From assembly GCF_010093065.1 (NCBI RefSeq), contig NZ_CP048113.1, positions 868,001 to 932,000 of the forward strand: a stretch of 64,000 nucleotides of DNA. The letters run 5' to 3'. This DNA is from Chitinophaga agri (GTDB lineage Bacteria > Bacteroidota > Bacteroidia > Chitinophagales > Chitinophagaceae). A program made the translations under genes and the position numbers. The notes beneath the pieces were generated by a model that was given only the letters and a program-made list of their open reading frames with translations, did not search any database and had not been told where the DNA came from. Below are positions 1 through 7,653 of this stretch, piece after piece; positions within the stretch are counted from its first letter, which is position 1, and each line of letters begins with the position of its first letter.

Positions 1-147
1 TGTGGCGACGAAGCCCTTTCCACCACTGGAAGTGACCTGACGTTCTATCTTTGGGAGTAACGCAGAAGACTGCGCATGTGTCATCCCCGGTAAGAGGAAT
101 GACACACCCGCAGCACTTATTGCCAATAATTTACTGATTACGTTCAT
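1..147 (-). CDS. Secreted protein, N-terminal fragment (cut by window edge)
   Basis: The 49 codons visible read from an ATG at 147 to the left edge of the window, so the C-terminal part is missing. The first 25 or so residues form a clear Sec signal peptide: basic start MNVISK, hydrophobic stretch, then THAQ as a likely cleavage site. The mature part begins SSALLPKIERQV and is too short to assign to a family. Its start codon lies only two bases after the stop of the large OmpA-ended gene on the same strand, so the two are almost certainly co-transcribed and probably work together at the cell surface. No function is proposed. Confidence 0.8.
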   Translation of the reverse strand, partial: MNVISKLLAISAAGVSFLLPGMTHAQSSALLPKIERQVTSSGGKGFVAT

Positions 148-149
148 TG

Positions 150-3100
150 TTAAGGTTTTTCTTCAGTAAAGATTTCCATTTCCACCCTTCTGTTCTTGCC
201 TTTACCATCTCTGCTGTCGTTGGCAACGAGCGGTTTTGTCTGGCCATAACCTTTGGTGGTGATCCTTTCAGCATAGACACCTTTGGTTACGAGGTATTGT
301 CTTACTGCTTCACTTCTTTTTTCTGATAAAGTCTGGTTAAATGCTTCGGTACCCTCGTTATCCGTGTGACCGCTCAGCAGCAGCTGCCATTCCGGATGTG
401 CCTGCAGTAATGCAGCCATTTTATCGAGAGAAGGCAGTGAAGAAGCTGCTATTTCAGCTTTGGCACTGGAGAACTGGAGGTTTGAAAATGCTTTATTTAC
501 TACTTCTTTTTCGCTTTTTTTCAGTTCAGCTGCTTTCAGTGCAGGCTTTGCCGTGGTTGCAGCAGCTGAATCAGGAGTCGGGAGTACATCGGTTGCTGCG
601 AGCGGGCCCGGACCAACAGGGAAACGTCTGTCAGAGTAAGACAGTACGGTGCCGTCAGGCAGTACTTCGTCCGCACGGGAAGCAACGATCTGCCAGGTGA
701 ATGGAACGCTTGACTTACCACCCTGTAATTCTTTAACATCAAAACCTTTGGCAGATTTATTAGTAACGAATACGCCGTTACACTCACCTTCCAGCTGGAT
801 GAACACCTTCATCGGGTGTTTGGCATCTACGCGGATGGATTGTGTCAGCAGTTCTTCCAGGTTGATATGAGCCACACCGTTTACCAGTTCGCCGGTACCG
901 AAGTCCTGGAACAGTACTTCAGGGGCTTCTGTACAGAACAGCAGGCGGTTTTCACCGGTTTTATCTTTAACAACGGTCGATTTGGTACCGTTGGAGATCA
1001 CACCATATATGCCGGTGGAATTACTACCAGCCAGGTAAGTATATACGTGCACAGACGAAGCCGTTCTGCCAAATTCGAAGATACCACCCCAACGCTCCAC
1101 ATCAGTCGCATCACCTTTTGCAAAGCCAAGCACACCTACGCCAGGATACTGTGTAGCACCAATACCACCTGCAATACCCACCACACCAGCACCACCATGG
1201 GTAGGGAGAACGGTTGTCTGGTTATTACCAACACCCATTACACCGATACCAACGTTTACGGTAGTACCGAAACCGATCGTACCTACACGGGTACCCATAC
1301 CCATTACACCAGCACCAATTTCGGGCGCGTTGGTGATAGTCTGATAGTCAATATTATTACCGGTACCCACTACACCCACACCAGTCGCGTGTGTCGACAT
1401 ACCTAAAACACCACCGGAACGGAAGGAGTTGGTTGCCTTATAAGGGGAGTTGGTCATACCTATCACACCCAGACCGCCGCTGGTAGAGGAGTTGTAACCT
1501 CTTACACCCTCGTTGAAACGGGTCGTACCTGAACCATATACACCGGAACCTACCTGGGTGAAACCTTTCACACCATAACCGTTACTGGCATTATAACCAG
1601 CTACGCCAGCACCGGTACCGCTGTTGGCGTAACCGATAATAGCGTTGGTATAGATAGGCTGATCATTTACAATACCTGTGGAGTGATCACCCGAGAATAC
1701 AGTGAATACGCCCTTGCCGAGTGAAGTACCAGCATCGTCTGTACCATTTACAATGATCTGTGGTTTATCAGGGAATACACGCATTCTTTCATATTGTGTA
1801 CCTGTACCACCCGCTTTGATGATCAAAGGGTTATCGTCGTTTGTGCCTAAGAAGTCCAGCGCCGGATTGGTATCGGTATTACCTCTTATCAGCCATGCTC
1901 TGTGCACTGATTTTACGGTGTCAGCATCCGCAGTAGTGGTCAGTCCGATAGAACCGTCGGCTCTGAATTCCAGGTTGGAGAGGTTCCATCCTGTACCGTC
2001 CTGCGCCAGTATCTGCCAGGTGCCGGTACTATCGTAGATATATGATTTTCTGTCGGCTGTATTATAATAAGCCATATTCAGGGCCGGTTCTGCCGGAGCA
2101 GCAGCCAATGCACCTTTCCAGTTAATAGAAACACCGTTGACACCGACAGTACCGTCTTTACCATCAGCACCATCCTGGGCGAGCAACTGCCATACCCCGG
2201 TGCTATCATATATATAAGACTTTTTATCGGTAGAGTTGTAGTAGGCCTGGTTCAGGGTTGGAGAGGCAGGAGCGGCAGCCAGTGCGCCCAGCCAGGAGAT
2301 AGAGGTACCATCCTGACCATTTGAACCGATCACGCCGTCTTTCCCGTCCTGGGCGAGTATCTGCCAGGTGTTCGTGCTGTCGTAGATGTAGGATTTCTTA
2401 TCAACTGTATTGTAGTAAGCCTGATTCAGCGCCGGATCCGCAGGAGCGGCAGCAAGTGCGCCTAACCAGCTTACACCGGTACCTACACCGTTTGTCCCGT
2501 CAGTACCACTTTCAGAGAAGATCTGCCAGGTGGTGCCGTCGTAGATATAGGCTTTTTTGTCAGTGATATTGTAGTAAGCCTGATTCGGGCCGGTAGGAGT
2601 AGGTTCAGCACTGAAGGAACCTAACCACGATAAAGCCGGACCAGGAGTGCCGTCTGTACCGTCCTGCGCCATGATCTGCGGGAGATTGTTGGCATCGTAG
2701 ATGTAAGATTTCTTATCTGCACTGTTATAATAAGCCTGTCCCGCAGATGGATTTGCCGGCGGATTCGCCAGTGTTCCCAGCCATACGATGTTGACGTTGG
2801 TACCGCCGTTACCGCCACCGTTGTTTGAACCGCCATTGACAGCGTACAGGGCGTAAGGTACAGCCATGAAAGGTACTACGCCTACGGGTACGAAGTCGTT
2901 GTTACCGTTCTTGTCCAGCTCAACTTTCAGGAACTGATTGGCCGCGCTCCATTGAATGGCTGCAAAAGAGCCCATTTCAACGTTGCCCTGACCAACAATA
3001 ACGCTAAACAAACCCTGAGAGTTAGTTAACGCGTTATGTTTTTCAATGTACACGGGGTTGCCGGTCACACTGCCGCTAAGGATGCTGAAACGCACCTGGA

Positions 3101-3248
3101 TCGCCTGCAGTTTTAACGGATCTCCCTGGTCAGAACTCCGGGCAAGTGCCTGGTAGTTAAAACCACTTAAACCAGGCCCCTGGGCCCTGGCAAAGAAGCT
3201 GGAACAGACTAAAATGGGGATAGATAAAATGAGTAAAATTCCTTTCAT
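150..3248 (-). CDS. Large exported modular protein with C-terminal OmpA-like peptidoglycan-binding domain
   Basis: This predicted 1032-residue exported protein starts at the ATG at 3248, giving MKGILLILSIPILVCSSFF..ARAQ, a good signal peptide; an upstream in-frame start is less likely. Residues about 20-140 match the Bacteroidota secreted-protein domain that begins GFNYQALAR and ends VPYALYAVNGG. Residues about 155-430 hold five copies of a 50-58-residue module (WLGALAAAP..NQAYYN..DKKSYIYD..WQILAQDG) with short collagen-like GxxG linkers. A Gly-rich stretch with repeated GVxGxG motifs follows (about 540-730). The last 110 residues are an OmpA/MotB domain (SGHTDNEGT, RSEAVRQYL, GYGQTKP, NRRVEMEI), expected to bind peptidoglycan. 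The layout suggests a cell-envelope-anchored fibre or stalk. A fusion of tail-fibre-like repeats to OmpA is inferred from the motifs only. Confidence 0.85.
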   Translation of the reverse strand: MKGILLILSIPILVCSSFFARAQGPGLSGFNYQALARSSDQGDPLKLQAIQVRFSILSGSVTGNPVYIEKHNALTNSQGLFSVIVGQGNVEMGSFAAIQWSAANQFLKVELDKNGNNDFVPVGVVPFMAVPYALYAVNGGSNNGGGNGGTNVNIVWLGTLANPPANPSAGQAYYNSADKKSYIYDANNLPQIMAQDGTDGTPGPALSWLGSFSAEPTPTGPNQAYYNITDKKAYIYDGTTWQIFSESGTDGTNGVGTGVSWLGALAAAPADPALNQAYYNTVDKKSYIYDSTNTWQILAQDGKDGVIGSNGQDGTSISWLGALAAAPASPTLNQAYYNSTDKKSYIYDSTGVWQLLAQDGADGKDGTVGVNGVSINWKGALAAAPAEPALNMAYYNTADRKSYIYDSTGTWQILAQDGTGWNLSNLEFRADGSIGLTTTADADTVKSVHRAWLIRGNTDTNPALDFLGTNDDNPLIIKAGGTGTQYERMRVFPDKPQIIVNGTDDAGTSLGKGVFTVFSGDHSTGIVNDQPIYTNAIIGYANSGTGAGVAGYNASNGYGVKGFTQVGSGVYGSGTTRFNEGVRGYNSSTSGGLGVIGMTNSPYKATNSFRSGGVLGMSTHATGVGVVGTGNNIDYQTITNAPEIGAGVMGMGTRVGTIGFGTTVNVGIGVMGVGNNQTTVLPTHGGAGVVGIAGGIGATQYPGVGVLGFAKGDATDVERWGGIFEFGRTASSVHVYTYLAGSNSTGIYGVISNGTKSTVVKDKTGENRLLFCTEAPEVLFQDFGTGELVNGVAHINLEELLTQSIRVDAKHPMKVFIQLEGECNGVFVTNKSAKGFDVKELQGGKSSVPFTWQIVASRADEVLPDGTVLSYSDRRFPVGPGPLAATDVLPTPDSAAATTAKPALKAAELKKSEKEVVNKAFSNLQFSSAKAEIAASSLPSLDKMAALLQAHPEWQLLLSGHTDNEGTEAFNQTLSEKRSEAVRQYLVTKGVYAERITTKGYGQTKPLVANDSRDGKGKNRRVEMEIFTEEKP
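1985..2790 (-). repeat. Five-copy internal coding repeat (AYYN-DKKSYIYD modules)
   Basis: Inside the OmpA-ended gene, five consecutive modules of about 150-175 bp encode the core AYYNxxDKKxYIYDxxxxWQI followed by AQDGxDG. Copies three to five are closest to each other; copies one and two have drifted and lack the ALAAAP start. The DNA is similar enough between copies for unequal recombination, so copy number may vary between strains. Confidence 0.8.
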
Positions 3249-3283
3249 CTCATACAAATTATAACAGTAATAAGGCAATAAGT

Positions 3284-3302
3284 ATATAACATTATGTTAT
3301 AT
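3284..3302. promoter_or_regulatory. Perfect 19-bp palindrome upstream of the OmpA-ended gene
   Basis: The sequence ATATAACAT-T-ATGTTATAT is a perfect inverted repeat centred at 3293, 36-54 bp upstream of the start codon at 3248. A partial second copy, ATGTTATATCT, recurs near 3408. The position fits an operator for the minus-strand gene pair, but AT-rich DNA gives palindromes by chance more easily, so this is tentative. Confidence 0.35.
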
Positions 3303-3619
3303 CTTATATTATATTAAGTAAAGATATGACTAAAATTTTATTTATTAATTATTTTAATGTATCATATACACTAATCACACACAAGTAGCATGGTGAAATG
3401 TGAGAAATGTTATATCTAATTATTATATCTGTCACATCTTCGTGCTATTTTTATCGGATGAGCCGGTTAATTTTCAGTGGTAGCTAATTGATTTCCAATT
3501 CCGGAAAATGGAAGCCCGATACCGCAATAGATGATCATACCCAAAAAGTGTTATTACCTATTGAAATAATGCCGAATTGACATATGCTGATAGTTTATTC
3601 GGCCGCCTTATAAACAGGT

Positions 3620-3663
3620 CGCTTGTTCGTCGCTAGTTCGTCGCTTGTTCGTCGCTTGTTCGT
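3620..3663. repeat. 11-bp tandem repeat, four units
   Basis: Four head-to-tail copies of CGCTTGTTCGT run from 3620 to 3663; only the second differs (CGCTAGTTCGT). The period is close to one DNA helical turn. It lies about 230 bp upstream of the mannosidase start. A second intergenic hairpin in this window (25958-26065) is also built from 11-bp units of different sequence. Confidence 0.85.
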
Positions 3664-3895
3664 CCGGATCATAAAAGAGGCTGACAGGGTGTATTCAGGA
3701 CAACCAGGACGGTTCACTGCGTGGAATGCGGTTGTATCACTGTTCGCTGCATACCTGCCGTCTGACAAAAAATCAGTACTGATACCCTGCCCCGTATATG
3801 TTGGTAAATTGTTAACATGCACTGCCAGTATCTCCATCCGCTTCGTTTTATGGCTTCCCCGCCGTATATTGCTCCCTTTAAAGGAATTTTGAGAT

Positions 3896-6178
3896 ATGCA
3901 ATTGGGACTTAAGCATTATCCTGTTCTGGCGGCCTCACTCTTACTGGCCGGCATGCAGGTAAACGGACAAGACAAAAAGCCAACTTTCGCAGCAGCAAAG
4001 GATTTTAAACCTACAGAATACGTTAACCCGTACATCGGCTCCGGTGGACACGGTCACGTTTTCGTGGGGGCAAGTGTTCCCTTTGGTGCCGTACAGGTGG
4101 GACCTACCAACATTGTTAAAGGTTGGGACTGGTGCTCGGGATATCACTATTCAGACAGCGTAGTGATCGGTTTCCCGCAAATGCACCTGAGTGGTACTGG
4201 TATCGGTGACCTGGGTGATGTGCTGATCATGCCGTATACCGGTAAGATCAGAACCAACAAGGGTACACAGGAGAATCCGACCAGCGGGTACGGTTCCCGT
4301 TACACACATGCGCACGAAACCGCGAAGCCAGGTTACTACGCGGTACAGTTGGAAGACTACAATATCAAAGTGGAGCTGACTGCTTCTGAAAGGGTTGGCT
4401 TCCATAAATATACTTTCCCGCAGGGACAGGAGGGTCACATCATTATCGACCTGAAAGAAGGTATCGGCTGGGATTCGCCTGTAGAAACATTCATTCAGAA
4501 AAAGGATGACTACACCCTCGTAGGTTACCGCTACTCCAAGGGATGGGCGGAAGATCAGCGCCTGTGGTTTGCTATCAAAAGCAACGTGCCGGTGAAAGAC
4601 TTCCTGGTATTTGACGGTGATAAACAACTTTCCGGTACCGAAGGTAAGGGCAAAACGATCAAAGGCGTGATCTCCTTCGATAAAGCGCCTGCGGAAGCAA
4701 TGCTGAAAGTAGGTATCTCTCCTGTAAGCAGTGAAAACGCACTGGCAAACATCAACAGTGAGATCCCTTCCTGGGACTTCGTAGGTACTGTGAAAACGGC
4801 TACCGCAAAATGGAACAAGGAACTGAACAAGATCCAGGTGCAGACAAAAGACACTGCTGCCAGAAGCATTTTCTATACTGCCATGTATCACACGATGATC
4901 GGTCCGGCCCTGTTCAATGATCATGACCGTTCTTACCGTGGTACTGACAAGAAAGTCTATCCTAATCCGGGCTTTGACAACTATACCGTTTTCTCCCTGT
5001 GGGATATCTATCGCTCCTGCGCACCTTTGTACACACTGACACAGCCGGAAAGAGTGAACAGTTTTGTGAACTCTATGCTGACCATCTACAAACAGCAGGG
5101 TAAACTCCCTATCTGGCCGCTGGTGGGTAGCGAAACCAACTGTATGGTGGGGTACCACGCCGTACCTGTTATTGCGGATGCTTACCTGAAAGGTTACAAA
5201 GGCTTTAACATCAATGAGGCATTCGAAGCCATGAAAACGTCGGCTACCAGAGATGATCTGGGTATGAAAGACATCAAGGCAAAGGGATATATTCCGGCTG
5301 ATAAAGAATACGAATCTGTGTCCAAAGCAATGGAATACGCCATTGACGACTGGTGCATAGCTGCCGTAGCTAAGAAACTGGGACGTACAGCTGATTTTGA
5401 ATATTTCTCCAAACGCGCTGGTTACTACAAGAACTATTTTGACAGCACCATTAAGTTCGTTCGTCCGAGAATGGATGATGGCAGCTTCAAAACACCATAC
5501 GATCCTTTCCATTCTATCCATGAGAAAGGCGACTTTACCGAAGGTAACGGCTGGCAGTATACCTGGCTGGTACCACAGGATGTGGAAGGGCTGATCAGCC
5601 TGATGGGCGGCGATGACGCCTTCACAAAGAAGCTGGACAGCCTGTTCGTAGCGGAAGGTGACATGGGAGCAGAAGCATCAAATGACATCTCCGGTCTGAT
5701 AGGTATGTACGCCCACGGTAATGAACCAAGCCATCACGTAACCTACATGTACGCTTACGCTGGTAATCAGTGGAAGACCTCAGAAAAAGTAAGACAGGTC
5801 ATGAGAGACTTCTACACCACTACTCCGGAAGGACTGGCTGGTAATGAGGACGTAGGTGCGATGTCTTCCTGGTATGTACTGTCTTCACTGGGTTTCTACC
5901 CTGTAAATCCTGCGAAAGGCATTTACGTGTTTGGCAGCCCGCTGTTTGAAAAAGCCAGCCTGAAGGTACAGGGTAAGACTTTCACGGTGGAGACCATCAA
6001 TAACAGTGCGGAGAACATCTATATCCAGCAGGTAACGCTGAATGGTAAGCCATACAAAAACAGCTACATCCGTCATGCGGACATCCTGAAAGGCGGTACC
6101 CTGAAGATCACTATGGGTAACAAACCTAACTACGAATTCGGTAAAGCCCTGGCTAACCGTCCGGATTCAAAATACTAA
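3896..6178 (+). CDS. GH92 family alpha-mannosidase, exported
   Basis: Glycoside hydrolase family 92 enzymes are calcium-dependent exo-alpha-mannosidases that trim mannose from N-glycans and yeast or fungal mannan. The 760-residue length is typical. Residues 1-25 are a signal peptide ending near VNGQ, so the enzyme acts in the periplasm or outside. Family motifs seen are NPYIGSGGHGHVFVGASVPFG (about 43-63), MHLSGTG (about 100), WPLVGSETNCMVGYH, GNGWQYTWLVPQDVEGL, the catalytic-site GNEPSHH (about 608-614) and the C-terminal NEDVGAMSSWYVLSSLG (from 650). It stands alone, with no SusC/SusD pair or other glycosidase beside it, and is followed by a strong terminator. The exact linkage (alpha-1,2 or other) cannot be read from sequence. 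Confidence 0.95.
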   Translation: MQLGLKHYPVLAASLLLAGMQVNGQDKKPTFAAAKDFKPTEYVNPYIGSGGHGHVFVGASVPFGAVQVGPTNIVKGWDWCSGYHYSDSVVIGFPQMHLSGTGIGDLGDVLIMPYTGKIRTNKGTQENPTSGYGSRYTHAHETAKPGYYAVQLEDYNIKVELTASERVGFHKYTFPQGQEGHIIIDLKEGIGWDSPVETFIQKKDDYTLVGYRYSKGWAEDQRLWFAIKSNVPVKDFLVFDGDKQLSGTEGKGKTIKGVISFDKAPAEAMLKVGISPVSSENALANINSEIPSWDFVGTVKTATAKWNKELNKIQVQTKDTAARSIFYTAMYHTMIGPALFNDHDRSYRGTDKKVYPNPGFDNYTVFSLWDIYRSCAPLYTLTQPERVNSFVNSMLTIYKQQGKLPIWPLVGSETNCMVGYHAVPVIADAYLKGYKGFNINEAFEAMKTSATRDDLGMKDIKAKGYIPADKEYESVSKAMEYAIDDWCIAAVAKKLGRTADFEYFSKRAGYYKNYFDSTIKFVRPRMDDGSFKTPYDPFHSIHEKGDFTEGNGWQYTWLVPQDVEGLISLMGGDDAFTKKLDSLFVAEGDMGAEASNDISGLIGMYAHGNEPSHHVTYMYAYAGNQWKTSEKVRQVMRDFYTTTPEGLAGNEDVGAMSSWYVLSSLGFYPVNPAKGIYVFGSPLFEKASLKVQGKTFTVETINNSAENIYIQQVTLNGKPYKNSYIRHADILKGGTLKITMGNKPNYEFGKALANRPDSKY

Positions 6179-6200
6179 TCATATACACATCTGATTTTAC

Positions 6201-6240
6201 AGACCGGCTGTACTGCATAGCAGTACAGCCGGTCTTTTTT
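6201..6240 (+). terminator. Intrinsic terminator after the GH92 gene
   Basis: AGACCGGCTGTACTGC and GCAGTACAGCCGGTCT form a perfect 16-bp stem around a 3-nt loop, followed by a run of T. It lies 22 bp after the mannosidase stop. Confidence 0.9.
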
Positions 6241-6323
6241 GTCCCATCACAGCTTCCCGGCTGGTCTCTCTTTTAACGCCAGCATTCATAACTTCTGTCC
6301 GAAGTAGTTCTTCATAACAATTT

Positions 6324-6338
6324 GTTTGCAAACGCGTT
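6324..6338. promoter_or_regulatory. Overlapping palindromes upstream of fecR-like gene
   Basis: GTTTGCAAAC (6324-6333) and AACGCGTT (6331-6338) overlap about 120 bp upstream of the FecR start. Sites with a central CG flanked by A and T tracts resemble LacI-family operators, but no LacI-type regulator is in the window. Weak candidate. Confidence 0.2.
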
Positions 6339-6457
6339 AACCGGTAATTAACAGTTTAAATGAACGGATCTGCGTAGCTTCATGCAATAGATTGCAGGAA
6401 TGTAGTCTGTATTTTCCACGTGCGGAGCCATCTACCATCAACTGAACGTAAACAAAG

Positions 6458-7615
6458 ATGAGTGAAAATCACGAACACATATACCAGCTTTTATTACAGA
6501 AACGCAACGGTACGATTAACGAGACAGACGACCGGTATGTGTCGGGGCTGATAAGCGGACATGAGGATGTAGAACTCATGTGGCGTGCATTGAAGCATAG
6601 TTTCTCCCTGCCGGGAGAGGAAAAGTTCTGGCAGCAGATAGATGTTGCCAACGCCTGGAGTAGTGTCAGAATGGAATTGTCTGCAAAGAATACGAATATA
6701 CGTAGTCTCAGAAAATGGTTGTTCGCAGCCGCTGTAATTACCGTCGCCGCAACTGGTATCAGTCTCATATGGAAGCATAACCTGCAGCAGCCAAAGGTAG
6801 CTGCGGCTATGCCTGTCAGTCAGCCCGCTGCACCAAAGAACGGTTTACAATTGCAGCTGGCAGGAGGGGAGACGATCGCGCTGCCCTATAACCAGGTAGG
6901 ACAGGATATCAGGGCCGGAGATGTACAACTGAGTGCAGGTGCCAAAAAGTTACAATATACCGGCGGCGCTGGCATGGGGAGCGGCTATAACACACTGACC
7001 GTACCACCGAAAATGGATTATAAACTATTATTGTCTGATGGTACGGAAGTGTGGCTGAATGCCACTTCCCGTTTGCGTTTTCCATTTAATTTCACTGGTG
7101 ATAAACGGGAAGTCTACCTGGATGGGGAAGCCTATTTTCAGGTAAGTAAAAATGACGCCAAGCCTTTTATCGTGCATACCGAACAAACGGATATACTGGT
7201 ACTCGGTACCAGTTTTAACGTCAACGCCTATAGCGACGGCCTCACCAGGACCTCGCTCGTAACCGGGGCAGTTATCACGAAGGCAGATGGTAAGGAAGTG
7301 CAGCTGAAACCCGGACAGGAAGCTGTTTACAGTAGTGACAAAGGCTACAGGATCACCGAATTTGATGACAGCGAAGTACTGGCCTGGATGAAAGGCGTAT
7401 ATGTATTTCACAATACCCCGCTGTCGGACATCGCCAGCGTAATAGAACGCTGGTATGGTGTGGAAGTCGTATTTGATAATAAAGAACTGGCCGGCAAGAA
7501 GTTCACCGGCGGTCTCGAAAAACTGCAACATCTCGATTATTTCCTGGAAACCATGGAACTGATCGGCGATATACATCATTCCTACGATGCTAAAGGTGCA
7601 TTGCACCTAAAGTAA
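6458..7615 (+). CDS. FecR-family anti-sigma factor (orphan)
   Basis: FecR proteins are single-pass inner-membrane anti-sigma factors that receive a signal from a TonB-dependent receptor and release a cognate ECF sigma factor. The 385 residues show the expected order: cytosolic N-terminal part (1-84), one membrane segment (about 85-106, LRKWLFAAAVITVAATGISL), the periplasmic FecR domain (about 170-285, LSDGTEVWLNATSRLRFP and GEAYFQV) and the C-terminal DUF4974 domain (from about 315, VFHNTPLSDIASVIERWYG). Normally the gene sits between an ECF sigma gene and a susC-like receptor gene. Here neither is adjacent: a mannosidase ends upstream and an antiporter converges downstream. The partner sigma factor must be elsewhere or lost. 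Confidence 0.93.
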   Translation: MSENHEHIYQLLLQKRNGTINETDDRYVSGLISGHEDVELMWRALKHSFSLPGEEKFWQQIDVANAWSSVRMELSAKNTNIRSLRKWLFAAAVITVAATGISLIWKHNLQQPKVAAAMPVSQPAAPKNGLQLQLAGGETIALPYNQVGQDIRAGDVQLSAGAKKLQYTGGAGMGSGYNTLTVPPKMDYKLLLSDGTEVWLNATSRLRFPFNFTGDKREVYLDGEAYFQVSKNDAKPFIVHTEQTDILVLGTSFNVNAYSDGLTRTSLVTGAVITKADGKEVQLKPGQEAVYSSDKGYRITEFDDSEVLAWMKGVYVFHNTPLSDIASVIERWYGVEVVFDNKELAGKKFTGGLEKLQHLDYFLETMELIGDIHHSYDAKGALHLK

Positions 7616-7653
7616 AATAAACGGCAGCTAGTGAGCGCTTCTGCCGTTTATTT
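7615..7653. terminator. Shared terminator hairpin between convergent genes
   Basis: AAATAAACGGCAG and CTGCCGTTTATTT pair perfectly over 13 bp around a 13-nt loop. The hairpin begins at the FecR stop and its right arm lies within the last codons of the convergent antiporter gene, whose stop is in the loop. It can serve transcription from both sides. Confidence 0.75.

Larger units (their letters stand above)
3249..3895. other. Intergenic region between divergent genes
   Basis: About 650 bp separate the minus-strand OmpA-ended gene from the plus-strand mannosidase. The left half (about 3270-3430) is very AT-rich and holds the 19-bp palindrome; the right half holds a four-unit 11-bp tandem repeat. 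Open frames here have no family resemblance and look like noise. No clear TAnnTTTG promoter could be placed for the mannosidase. Confidence 0.6.

Noticed and set aside
1985..2790. Regular DNA repeats considered as a CRISPR array
   Set aside because: The repeats are long (150-175 bp), coding in one frame and without unique spacers of fixed size, so they are protein modules.
4151..5521. Long open frame (456 codons) on the minus strand inside the GH92 gene
   Set aside because: It is antisense to a gene with clear family motifs, is rich in Phe, His and Arg without domain pattern, and has no ribosome-binding site. It is a codon-bias shadow.
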